From Asparagopsis taxiformis (taxonomy: Eukaryota; Rhodophyta; Florideophyceae; Bonnemaisoniales; Bonnemaisoniaceae): a stretch of 64,000 bases of DNA. Below the pieces are notes generated by a model. That model had not been told where the DNA came from. It saw nothing but the letters and a program-made list of their open reading frames with translations, and did not search any database. Made by a program: the position numbers and the translations under genes. This document shows positions 30,267-39,358 of this stretch, in pieces (position 1 is the stretch's first letter; each line of letters begins with the position of its first letter). The stretch covers positions 1 through 64,000 of the forward strand of contig JALQPE010002860.1 in NCBI GenBank assembly GCA_030407315.1. The letters are read 5' to 3'.

Positions 30267-33104
30267 ATGGCGCACGATGGCGATACCCTTCCGAGCTGGC
30301 TGCGGGCCAGCATTCCTTCCGGCGAAGACGCTGCGACGCCGCTACGCACTCCGTCTGCTGCTTCGCGCTTCGCTTCGCCTGCGCCTGCGAGCCCCGAGAG
30401 CCCGTTCTATCTTTCCATGGCTCAAGCGTCATCCGCGAGCGCTCCGGTTGCCGCGACGGCGAGTGCGCATAATACGGACGGCGCTGACGCATCGCCCGGT
30501 ATCGACGCGACAGTGGACGTGACTGCTGCTCCCGCATCCGCGTCTGGGAGTCGCACGAACGTCGGCGTGCATTTGCGGTCCATTCCCGCTCCTTCCTCTG
30601 TTTCTCTTCCTTCTGCTGCGCAACACGTACCCGCCGTCGTCCCGCGTGCGCGCTACGAAGACCCTTCTGCCTTCCGTTTCCTTCCGCGCGCGATGCCGAC
30701 TTGGACTGAGCTAGGCCGTGTTCAATACTTCCCGCGGCGTCTTCAGTGGGTGCGTATCGCCGACGTCAACCGCTACGCGGTGTTGCCCGGTCATAAAAAC
30801 GCGCAGGCCGTGTGGGACGCGCGGCGTGAAGCGGCCCTGCGCGATTTAGCCGTACCCACTAATCTTCCATGCGATGCCTATTTCCTCGAGGACGCAGCGG
30901 ACGAGCGGCTTGTGCGTCATCTGGCGCGGCTCCGAACGATGCGTCGCGACGAATTTGCGCATCTTGACCCTTGGGCGGCGGCGCCTAGCGCCGGCTTCTT
31001 GTTGGACGGTGGTGTCCCCTGGAACGACATCGAACAAGAAGGAGAAGTCAGTGTACCGTGGTTCTTTGACGCGGGGATGCGTGCCGAAGCGCGCCGCGAG
31101 TTACGCATGCGCCGCTCCGCCGGTTACTTCGTCACGTATCGCGACGCGGAGTTTCGCGAGTTCCCCGAGGATCGCGCTGGCGCTTTCTTTCCGCGCTACG
31201 ATCCGCGCGACTGGCCGGAAGCGCCAGAATCTCTTTCCGTTCCTTTGCCTTGCGTCTTCCACTATGCGCCGTCCGTTCTTCTTGGCCTGGACGTCCCCGT
31301 GGAGACGCGTTTTTATTTCTGGGCCGTTGCCCTTAGCGAGTGGGTCGTCATGGTGGCTTGCGCGTGGCTCCATGTCGCGTTCGTTGAGCGCCGCATCGTT
31401 CGCTTGAGCGACAGACTCGTCGCTGGCATCGAGAGCGTCGGCGCTGCGGCGGTCGTTCGTGGCGGCACGTATTCGGTTGCGCATTTGGAGAGTCTTTTGA
31501 CGGAGCATCGCGCATGTCCTTGGGACGAGACGCCTGTCTTCGACGTCGCCCCGGGTGTGGATTTTAACGAGGGTGACCAGTGGTTGCCTTGGAGCGCGGA
31601 ACGCGGCGTGATAGACTGGGCGCACGGCGCGCTCGGGGTTCATCGTCATACCGAAATTCCGCACTTGTTGTTGAATTCCCCACGTATCCCGTCGCGCAGC
31701 GCGTTCACGCACTTGGAAGCGGGTGACGTTGTGACCGTGGATGCCGTCTTGTCGGCCTTATCTTCCAACGAGTTGCATGTGATGCGCGCAACTAATTCGC
31801 GCGAGTACGCGCAATACCTCGGCATGGCTGCGTTATTGGCCGTCGAGCCCCGGCGTTTCCGCGACGGGCGCTATTCGTTATTCTCTGAGTCGCCTCGGCC
31901 TCCTGTTGACATTACTCAGTTGGACGCAGCGCTACGGGCGGAGTACGTCAAGGTTTATAACGAACTGCAGGAGTTGAAGAAGTCCATTCCGAGCCAAGAC
32001 AACGCTAACGCTCCGGGTGGTGCGAGCGCGAGCGCGGCGGTTGGTAGCGTCCCGGCGTCGAGCTCGGTCGTGGTTATTGACCAGGCGGAGGCGCCGGCGG
32101 TGGTGGATGGCGAAGACGTCGTCGCGTTAGCGGATTCAACGGGTGCGGCCAACTTGCAGGCACAGATCTCGTCTGCTGAACAAAACCGCGACGAGGCGCT
32201 TTCGCGTGTAACGTCGGTCGCCCAAGCTCGAGACGAAGCCCTGGGACGCCTTGACGTGGCTATCAAGGCCCGCGACGAGGCGATTAAGGCTCGCGACGAT
32301 GCGAACGAGGCGCGCGACGAGGCCGTGTCATTCTTACGCGAGACTCGCGCAGCGCTGGCCGAGTCCGAGGCGCGTGAGGCCGCGTTGAAGCGTAAGGTCG
32401 ACGAAGACGCCGTGCGAATCGAGCGCATGCATAAGGATATCGGCGTAATGCAAGGTCGTGCGGCGAAACAGGAGAAGGAGGTTGAAGGTGGTCGCGAAGC
32501 GTTGGCGGCCCTTCAGTCTCGTTACGATTCCGCCGGTTCAGCGCAGGAGGCCGCGCAGCGTGCGTTGGCCGAAGTCGAATCTAATTTGGGGGCGGAGAGG
32601 GGTCGGTTGGCTGCTCGAATCGCCGCTGTACGTGACGGGTATCGCGCTCGGGAGAGGGAGACTGTCCGTCGGGTTCAGGAAACTATCGAACGCGCTCACC
32701 GTATGGGCTCGGCGTTAAATGACGTCGTCAATTTCATGCAGCGTTCTCCTGCGGGTTCTGTTGATGAAACGGAGTCGACTGGCGCGACGCAGTCGGAGAG
32801 CGGGTTGCGCGCAGATGCGACGCGTGGCGCGACGGGAAGCGTTGGTTCGGGTCGTGGCGGGGCGCGTCCCATGACGCGTTCGCGTGCAGCGGCGAGTTCC
32901 GCGGATCGCGCGAGGCGTACGGGTATCCCTCCACTCCGGATTGGCGTACACGACGGGCGCGTCGTTCGGGTGTTAAATTCCGAGCGGCGACGCGGTCACC
33001 AGGCAGATACGGCTTCAAGCCGTGCTCGTTCGCGCGGTGCAGCAGCCAGTTCGTCGAGCCGCGCTTCGCGTCGAGACGACGACACGCGCGCGCCTCCGTC
33101 TTAG
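30267..33104 (+). CDS. Antisense accessory protein of the gypsy element, unknown function
   Basis: 945-residue protein encoded opposite to gag-pol, between the polypurine tract and the integrase end. Start chosen at ATG 30267 in a strong GCCATGG context; the frame is open further upstream into the LTR. The N-terminus is Ala/Ser/Pro-rich. A conserved-looking globular part (~120-560) is rich in Trp and Arg (FRFLPRAMPTWTELGRVQYF, FYFWAVALSEWVVMVACAWL). A long coiled coil follows (~630-870), with Ala/Arg/Glu heptads and repeated ARDEA motifs, then a basic Ser/Arg-rich tail. The overall build (globular head, rod, basic tail) recalls plant retroelement-gene-fragment-like proteins, but I cannot assign a family. 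Unbroken while pol is broken. The 3' LTR or adjacent DNA presumably drives it. Confidence 0.75.
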   Translation: MAHDGDTLPSWLRASIPSGEDAATPLRTPSAASRFASPAPASPESPFYLSMAQASSASAPVAATASAHNTDGADASPGIDATVDVTAAPASASGSRTNVGVHLRSIPAPSSVSLPSAAQHVPAVVPRARYEDPSAFRFLPRAMPTWTELGRVQYFPRRLQWVRIADVNRYAVLPGHKNAQAVWDARREAALRDLAVPTNLPCDAYFLEDAADERLVRHLARLRTMRRDEFAHLDPWAAAPSAGFLLDGGVPWNDIEQEGEVSVPWFFDAGMRAEARRELRMRRSAGYFVTYRDAEFREFPEDRAGAFFPRYDPRDWPEAPESLSVPLPCVFHYAPSVLLGLDVPVETRFYFWAVALSEWVVMVACAWLHVAFVERRIVRLSDRLVAGIESVGAAAVVRGGTYSVAHLESLLTEHRACPWDETPVFDVAPGVDFNEGDQWLPWSAERGVIDWAHGALGVHRHTEIPHLLLNSPRIPSRSAFTHLEAGDVVTVDAVLSALSSNELHVMRATNSREYAQYLGMAALLAVEPRRFRDGRYSLFSESPRPPVDITQLDAALRAEYVKVYNELQELKKSIPSQDNANAPGGASASAAVGSVPASSSVVVIDQAEAPAVVDGEDVVALADSTGAANLQAQISSAEQNRDEALSRVTSVAQARDEALGRLDVAIKARDEAIKARDDANEARDEAVSFLRETRAALAESEAREAALKRKVDEDAVRIERMHKDIGVMQGRAAKQEKEVEGGREALAALQSRYDSAGSAQEAAQRALAEVESNLGAERGRLAARIAAVRDGYRARERETVRRVQETIERAHRMGSALNDVVNFMQRSPAGSVDETESTGATQSESGLRADATRGATGSVGSGRGGARPMTRSRAAASSADRARRTGIPPLRIGVHDGRVVRVLNSERRRGHQADTASSRARSRGAAASSSSRASRRDDDTRAPPS

Positions 33105-35083
33105 CTATCACTTCGTTCCTCCTCCTCGCATTGCATCCTCTTTTGAAATAAACTCTCCTTGTTTGTATCTCCACCTAGCGCTTCGTAATGCGGGGTTCCT
33201 CCCGTCCGACACGCTTGCGGCCGTGAAACGCCAGGGTTCCTGCAGCTTTTGAGTGAGCGACAGCGCAACGCGGGTTCCGTCAAATGCATGCACGAGCCGG
33301 TGTTTCCGCGAAGGGGCGCGCGTGTCGTTGCTTGAAACCGTATTTGCCCGCTGCCCACGTCGGCGTTCGGAGGGCACGCGGCCGGCGGCGTCCAGTCGTG
33401 CGCGCGGGGGGAAGGGAGGGGTAGAATGCATACGCATACGTTGCGAAGCGAGAAAGGTTTGAGTGGGGGGGGGGTAGAAGAAGGGAGTCTGGACGGGTAG
33501 CGCGTCGGTACGAGTTCGTCGTAGCGGTTTCGTTTCGTCGGTTCGTCACGCGCAGTTCTCGACGTCGCTGGTTAATTTTCGCACGCGTATTCGTTGTTCG
33601 CTTCCGCTTCGCGTCGTCGATTCGCGTCGTCTTACGCATTCGTCGTTCGCGTCGCCTACTACCGGCGTTCGCCGTTTGCTACCGTGTCTATTATCCCGTG
33701 ACTATAGCGGACGGCCGAATGGTACCTAGGGGGCTCGGGTGGGGTCACATTCTTCCCTTCTTGGAGCGAGCCTCATTCTCCACGCTTGGGTTGAGGGGGA
33801 ACCATGCACGTGGGAACCACTATATTCTCGGTAGGGGGCTGCGTGCGTCCAGGGGTCTGCGTCCTTCCACCAGCTTCGAGCGCCTCGCTGGAGTTCGCGT
33901 ATGTTGTCGTCCAATCAGGTGACCGTAGTAGGGGACAGTTCGTCACGGTGCGGGGGACAGCTTGACGGCGGCGCGATTCGGGTGCCCCTTTCGTCGCATT
34001 TTTCCAATGGGACAATTCGAGTGGGACGGTAGAATTGCTAAATAGCCGGGCCAGTCCGCACGCCAGCGCCAGTGTCGCTCCCCTTTTTTCGCGCGAAAAC
34101 GCATCGCGTGGTCCCGCACATGTCGCGGCCTCTGGAGTAGGTCGGGTGTTAGTTGAGGTGAAACTCGCAACGAATCCAGAGATACGCGGCCGTTCGTACT
34201 CGCGGCGGTTCCAACGAGCGTAGTGGCGCAGTGGCCGTGTGGCGGTAGACGGTCGTTAGGCGTTACGTGGCGTAAACGGCGGATAGTCGCGTGGCGAACG
34301 AAGGCGACCGAAACGCAAGCGGCGAATATTGCGTGGCGCCTGTTTAGCGAGATTGACGCAACGTCCGTCATGGGCTTTTCGCGCTTATCGCACTTCTTAA
34401 CAGGCAACGTCTCGAGCGTTAGCGAGGGGGCTCAATATTTTCGCGGTGGTGGCGTCCCGCGCGACGCGTGTCGATGCCGGACCGACCAGCGTGTGTGAGG
34501 GCCCCTTCGTGTGTTGCCAAGCGTCGAGATTCAGGCAGTTTAGTCCGGGGCGGCGCGCCTTCGCGCGGGTAGTCGGCGCGGGTAGTAGCGCGGCGGGCAA
34601 ACGTCGAATCGAGTCCAACCTGTCAGGCGCACACGTACGCGGCTCGCGAGCGGCGTCGCTTCATTGCGCGCGGCAGTAGTTCCAGGTCATTCAGCGGTAG
34701 AATGTCGAGTGCGCGGGGAGTGGCGAACGACGATGCGACGCGTGTTGCATGGCGTACGACGAACCGGGCGTTGCGTGCCGAACGACAGAGCGTTGGCGCG
34801 AACGGCGATTGCGTGGCGTACGACGAAGCGGTTACAAGGCGTTCGAGGAAGCGTTTGCGTGTTGCGCGACGAAGCGGTTGCGTGGCGCGGCGACGCTTGG
34901 CGGCAATAAGCCGTACCCCCTTCCCGGTCCCTGCTGCCGATAGTAGTTTGGCGTGATGCAAGGCGGGTAGCTGTGTTTGCGTTTGGATGCTTACCACTGC
35001 CAGGTAATCAGCTGGCACTTGCACCGCTTCTTCGTCGACGTAAACGCGCGTGGATGGCAAACCCCCCCGCAACGCTTCGTGCA
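33105..35083. other. Non-coding spacer inside the gypsy element
   Basis: CpG-rich, about 2 kb between the convergent ends of the antisense gene and pol. Contains a run of ten or more G near 33463 and no convincing gene. It probably holds the 3' ends of both transcripts. Confidence 0.55.
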
Positions 35084-37912
35084 TTAATTGCGTTGCGCAC
35101 GAGGCGTCATTTGTCGGCTTGCAATACGCGCGCTGATGCGGGTGGGTGTCGTTTTTCGCGGCGCGTCATCGGGTGCCTCCCTCGGGGCTGAGCGCTTCGT
35201 TGAGCGACTTCGGCGGTTACGCAGCGCCGCATGGCCGTCGGCAGTAGCGCGCGCAGCGGTTTTAGAGGCGGGCCGTCCTTGATCACGGCGAAAACGGGCG
35301 ACGATAGGCGCGGGCAGGGACGCTTCGGGCTCCCACGTATCATCGCGCGGGGAGTAGCCCTTCCAGCGCACCCGGAATACGGGCGTGCCGGTATCGTCGA
35401 TGCCCTCGGCTGTCAACCTGTCAATCATGAACTCGCGCGTCCCATACCCGGCTTCCGGGTCGACCTTGCGCGCCTCGTTAATTTCGCGTCCACCCCGTCG
35501 CTCTGCGTCGTTCGCGTTCTCCGTGTTAATGTCTTCTTCTACGTCGTCCAACGTCGTTGGCGCATGCGTCGCGTAGCGCGGTGCTATGCGAACGCGGTCG
35601 GAGCTGACGAGTTCGGGGACACCGTCAATTATGATTTCGTACGTGTGTCCGCGGCAGCCTATAACCGGGAAAGGGCCCGACACAGGATAGTCTAACTTCG
35701 ACGTGTGCGCTGCGTCGCTGCGTTGCGTTCGTGTCGTCGCTCCCGCGCGAGTGTCCAGGTACACTTGATCGCCAACCTTGATATCCTTATTCACCGTGCG
35801 CACGCCGCGGTCAAAGTCGCGCTTGTATCTCGCTTGCGCTTTCTTCAACGCGTTCGCCGAGCGTGCGTACGCGTCCGATAATCGTGCGAGAAATTCCATG
35901 CGAAGGAATGGCGTGCTGCGAATCGTGTCCACTTGCTCCGTTCCCAGCGATACGGGATAGCGCGTGAGCGTAAGTTCGAACGGCGACGTATTCGTCGAGC
36001 GGTGTATCGCGCGGTTGTAAGCGTATGCTAGCGCGTCCAAATGCTCGTCCCAATCTCTGCGCTCTTCATCCACATAATGGCGCAGCGTCGCGACGATAGT
36101 GCGATTCATGCGCTCGACTTGTCCGTTCGATTGCGGATGGTACGTCGTTGTGAATATGTTCCGCGTACCCATCAGCGCGCAAGTCTCCTGAAACAGCTTC
36201 GAGCGGAATTGCGGCCCATTGTCCGAAAGTAGCGTGCGCGGCGGTCCATAGACGAAAACCCAGTCTCGGCAAAATGCCTTCGCAACGGCGAGTGCGGATA
36301 CGCGTCCGAGCGCGATGAGTCGGCAGAGTTTGCTATAGCGGTCTGCGATTACGAGTACGAAGCGGCGTTGGCGCGGAGTCTCGGGCAGCGGACCAAGGAT
36401 ATCGATAGCGACGTCTTCGAGCGGGCGCGTCGCGGGGAATAGCTTCAGGGCGTTCGTATGGCGATATTGCGTAACGCGGTTACGTGCGCACGCATCGCAC
36501 TGTCTCACTGTAGTGTAGACGTCCACGCTCATCATCGGCCAGTAGTACGCGCGTCGGATGGCGTCGTACATGCGTCGCGCGCCCGGATGTCCTGCAGTTA
36601 CCGCATAATGGTTAGCTCGCAAAATGCGCCCCTTAATCGCTTCGGGTACGACTATCTGCGTGGCGCCGTCGAGCGGCGCGGTCCTCATAAGTATCCCATC
36701 GGGAGACAGGTGAAAGCGCGACTGCGGCGCGGTTTCGACGTCGCGTTTCGCGTTTTGGCAGAATTCGTCCGTCGCCTGCTCGCGTATCCACTCGTCAGTG
36801 GACACGGGCGGTTCGATGCACGACCGAGTTGCCAGTAGGCAGTCCAAACTCGGGTAGTATTCTGCGTAGTCGCATAGTAGCGCGGTATCGGTTCGCGCAT
36901 AAGCGTCCGCGTGCGGTTCAACGATGTTCGCGGCGTCGAAGCAGGGTATCTCGTCCGGTATTTCCGTCTCTTCGCCGCTTCGCGTGGCCATTCGCGAGAG
37001 CGCGTCGGCGATAACGTGGCGTTTACCCTTTTTATATTCGACGTCGAACTCGAACTCGGCGAGTCGCAATCGCCAGCGCGCGAGTCGCCCTTCTGCAGAA
37101 GTCATGTTTAGAATCCAGCGCAGCGAGTTGTGGTCCGTGCGAACCGTGAACTTCCGTCCTTCTAGATATGCACGTAGTAGTAGCACTGCCCACACCACCG
37201 CGAGGCATTCGCGTTCCGTCGTCGAATAATTTCGCTCCGCGTCGTTAAGCGTGCGCGACCAGTATCCGACTGGATGCAATGTGTCTCCGTCGGCGTCTAA
37301 CTGTAGTAACGCGCATCCGATTTGTCCCTGTGACGCGTCGGTATCGAGCACGTATGGGTGTCCCTCGCGCGGTAGGCGAAGAATAGGCGGAGATAGCATC
37401 GCTCGTCGCAGTGATTCGAACGCGCGCGTTTGCTCCGGCGTCGGGGCGGGTAAGCTGTCTCCTTGGTCCTTCTTTAGCAACTGCGTAAGCGGCGCCGCGA
37501 AGAACGCGAATTTTTCGACGAATCGGCGGTATACGTTGCAAGTTCCCAGAAAGCTGCGCAGCTGCGTTTTCGTCGTCGGATACGTCGCATCGCGCAGCGC
37601 GTCGCATTTCGTCGTCGGTACGGATAGCTTCCCCGGCGAAATAGTATGTCCCAAATAGTCCACCGTGCGCTTGAAGAACTCAGTCTTCGCGAATTTAAGC
37701 GAAACGCCAGCGCGTCCGAGGATTCCCAGTATCTCGTCGACGTGATGCACGTGCGCGTTTACGTCGGCGGAGAAGATAATTAAGTCATCCAGGTAGACAA
37801 GGCAGTGCTGCCATTTCACGTTCGCGAGACAGGATATCGAGCGCGCGCTGAAATGTCGCGGGCGCGTTCGATAGTCCGAAGGGCATACGGCGGAAGCGAT
37901 ACGTACCAACAT
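35084..37912 (-). CDS. Gypsy Pol, second part: RT palm, RNase H, integrase, chromodomain
   Basis: Meaningful homology starts at about 37829 (KWQHC then VYLDDLIIFS, the RT catalytic motif); residues before that are the wrong frame. It continues with RNase H (LDTDASQGQIGCALL, RTDHNSLRWIL), integrase zinc region (CDACARNR), the DDE core (VAIDILGPLP, LLSDNGPQFRS, YHPQSNGQVERMNRT) and a C-terminal chromodomain (FRVRWKGYSPRDDTWEPE), which marks a chromovirus and could direct integration to marked chromatin. The frame differs from the upstream pol part: RALDIL and the following Leu-Ala-Asn-Val-Lys-Trp are separated by one extra base near 37829, inside the RT domain. Confidence 0.92.
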   Translation of the reverse strand: MLVRIASAVCPSDYRTRPRHFSARSISCLANVKWQHCLVYLDDLIIFSADVNAHVHHVDEILGILGRAGVSLKFAKTEFFKRTVDYLGHTISPGKLSVPTTKCDALRDATYPTTKTQLRSFLGTCNVYRRFVEKFAFFAAPLTQLLKKDQGDSLPAPTPEQTRAFESLRRAMLSPPILRLPREGHPYVLDTDASQGQIGCALLQLDADGDTLHPVGYWSRTLNDAERNYSTTERECLAVVWAVLLLRAYLEGRKFTVRTDHNSLRWILNMTSAEGRLARWRLRLAEFEFDVEYKKGKRHVIADALSRMATRSGEETEIPDEIPCFDAANIVEPHADAYARTDTALLCDYAEYYPSLDCLLATRSCIEPPVSTDEWIREQATDEFCQNAKRDVETAPQSRFHLSPDGILMRTAPLDGATQIVVPEAIKGRILRANHYAVTAGHPGARRMYDAIRRAYYWPMMSVDVYTTVRQCDACARNRVTQYRHTNALKLFPATRPLEDVAIDILGPLPETPRQRRFVLVIADRYSKLCRLIALGRVSALAVAKAFCRDWVFVYGPPRTLLSDNGPQFRSKLFQETCALMGTRNIFTTTYHPQSNGQVERMNRTIVATLRHYVDEERRDWDEHLDALAYAYNRAIHRSTNTSPFELTLTRYPVSLGTEQVDTIRSTPFLRMEFLARLSDAYARSANALKKAQARYKRDFDRGVRTVNKDIKVGDQVYLDTRAGATTRTQRSDAAHTSKLDYPVSGPFPVIGCRGHTYEIIIDGVPELVSSDRVRIAPRYATHAPTTLDDVEEDINTENANDAERRGGREINEARKVDPEAGYGTREFMIDRLTAEGIDDTGTPVFRVRWKGYSPRDDTWEPEASLPAPIVARFRRDQGRPASKTAARATADGHAALRNRRSRSTKRSAPREAPDDAPRKTTPTRISARIASRQMTPRAQRN

Positions 37913-39314
37913 GCGACGTAAACGTAGTCTTGTCGCGGTTGGCGTGCGCTACTGGGATCTGCCAGTATCCCGAGTTGCAGTCCAGCGTAGTGAAAACCGT
38001 CGCGTTACCAAGCGAATCGACGCAATCGTCCATGCGCGGAATCGGATACGCGTCCTTGACGGTGGCGGCGTTTAAGCGGCGGTAGTCGATGCAGAAGCGG
38101 GAAGTCCCGTCCTTCTTAGGCACGACTACGACCGGGCTCGCCCATTCCGATGTAGCAGGTTCGATCACTCCAGCGCGGAGCATCTTATCCACTTGCGTAC
38201 GAATAATTTCGCGCGACGCGTGTCCGGCGCGGTACGGCGGTTGGTTGACGGGGGTCGCCCCCGGAACCAGTTCGATGCGGTGTTCTGTCGCGTGGATGGC
38301 TCCGAGCGTGCCATTCCACATGCGCTCGTGCTTTCGCAGCATTTCGATAATTCGCGCGTGTAGGTCGTCGTCTACTCGCTCATCGCGTAGCGTCGCGCGT
38401 AAGAGATCTTCCCAATGCGGCGTCGCGTTCGCAGTTCCGTCGGCTTCGCGCAGGTCCGGCGGGTTCGTCGCGTTGCGTGGCGTCGCATCGTCGGGCGGTC
38501 GGTCTTGCGGGGTCGGTGCCTCTTGTGCAACTTGTAGGCAACCTACGGGGTTGGGCACCGCGGCGCCCACCTTCATGCCTTTGGGCAATACCTGTAGGCG
38601 TGTGCCGGCGTTGTGCACATGCACACTGAAGGGCACGTTCCTTTTAACCTGCGTTTCACCATTGGCTAGACGCAACAACTTCTGTCCGTAGAGGTCGGTC
38701 GCGGGTATCGTGATGCAGCGTCCGTCGGCGCCCGCGGTGACTTCGATAGCTTGCGTCGCGTGCGGCGGAATTGACGTGCGGCGCGCAACGCGGATTGGTG
38801 CGAAATCTGTTGGTCGGGTAGTCTTGGGGGTCGGTGCGCGGCGCGGTTTCGTCGGCGTGCGTGGGAGCATCGGAACGTGGTCTCCATAGCGGGTTCGCAA
38901 CGCGCGCTGCGGCCCAGTATAGATCATCCGAACCACGCGGTCGATGAAGTCTGCTCCCAGAATGCAAGGGACGGATAAGCGCGGCATCACCAGGAAAGTT
39001 TGAAGGTACGCGCGGGCACCTAGAAGAACGCTAAGTCGCAATGACGCGTTCGGCGCGAGGCGTTGTCCATTCGCGTCGATAATCGCGCAGCGCAGCGTCG
39101 GCGGCGTAGCGAGGCGCTTCCAATCAGCGCCTAATACGTTCTCGCGAATGAGGCTCGGGCCCGCGCCGGTATCAAGCACAGCGGTCACCGCGGTGGCCGT
39201 GCGTAGATTATATCCGACGCGTATCTCGAGTTTGTAGTTCGCGGTAGGGTTCTGAAACAGGACCACTGTTTCGGGTGGTAACGGAGGCGGTTTTTCGCGC
39301 GGCGGTTGCGTCAT
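37785..39314 (-). CDS. Gypsy Pol, first part: protease and N-terminal RT
   Basis: Starts MTQPPREKPPPLPPE at ATG 39314, 44 nt after the gag stop and in a different frame, so pol is reached by reinitiation or another recoding step. Aspartic protease active site VLDTGAGPSLI (~residue 47). RT motifs follow: KDGTSRFCIDYRRLNAATVK, FTTLDCNSGYWQIP and FRRMPFGLSNAPATFQRALD. After RALDIL the frame is lost by an apparent one-base insertion and runs into a stop at 37785. The catalytic YLDD lies in the downstream frame, so RT made from this copy would be dead unless recoded. Confidence 0.9.
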   Translation of the reverse strand: MTQPPREKPPPLPPETVVLFQNPTANYKLEIRVGYNLRTATAVTAVLDTGAGPSLIRENVLGADWKRLATPPTLRCAIIDANGQRLAPNASLRLSVLLGARAYLQTFLVMPRLSVPCILGADFIDRVVRMIYTGPQRALRTRYGDHVPMLPRTPTKPRRAPTPKTTRPTDFAPIRVARRTSIPPHATQAIEVTAGADGRCITIPATDLYGQKLLRLANGETQVKRNVPFSVHVHNAGTRLQVLPKGMKVGAAVPNPVGCLQVAQEAPTPQDRPPDDATPRNATNPPDLREADGTANATPHWEDLLRATLRDERVDDDLHARIIEMLRKHERMWNGTLGAIHATEHRIELVPGATPVNQPPYRAGHASREIIRTQVDKMLRAGVIEPATSEWASPVVVVPKKDGTSRFCIDYRRLNAATVKDAYPIPRMDDCVDSLGNATVFTTLDCNSGYWQIPVAHANRDKTTFTSHVGTYRFRRMPFGLSNAPATFQRALDILSREREMAALPCLPG

Positions 39315-39358
39315 CGCGCGTCGCGTATCCGTTGGATGGAGAGGAGTCGGCCCACCCG

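Noticed and set aside
31101..31712. Long reverse-strand frame within the antisense gypsy gene
   Set aside because: Shadow frame in CpG-rich coding DNA; Arg-rich composition typical of the wrong strand.
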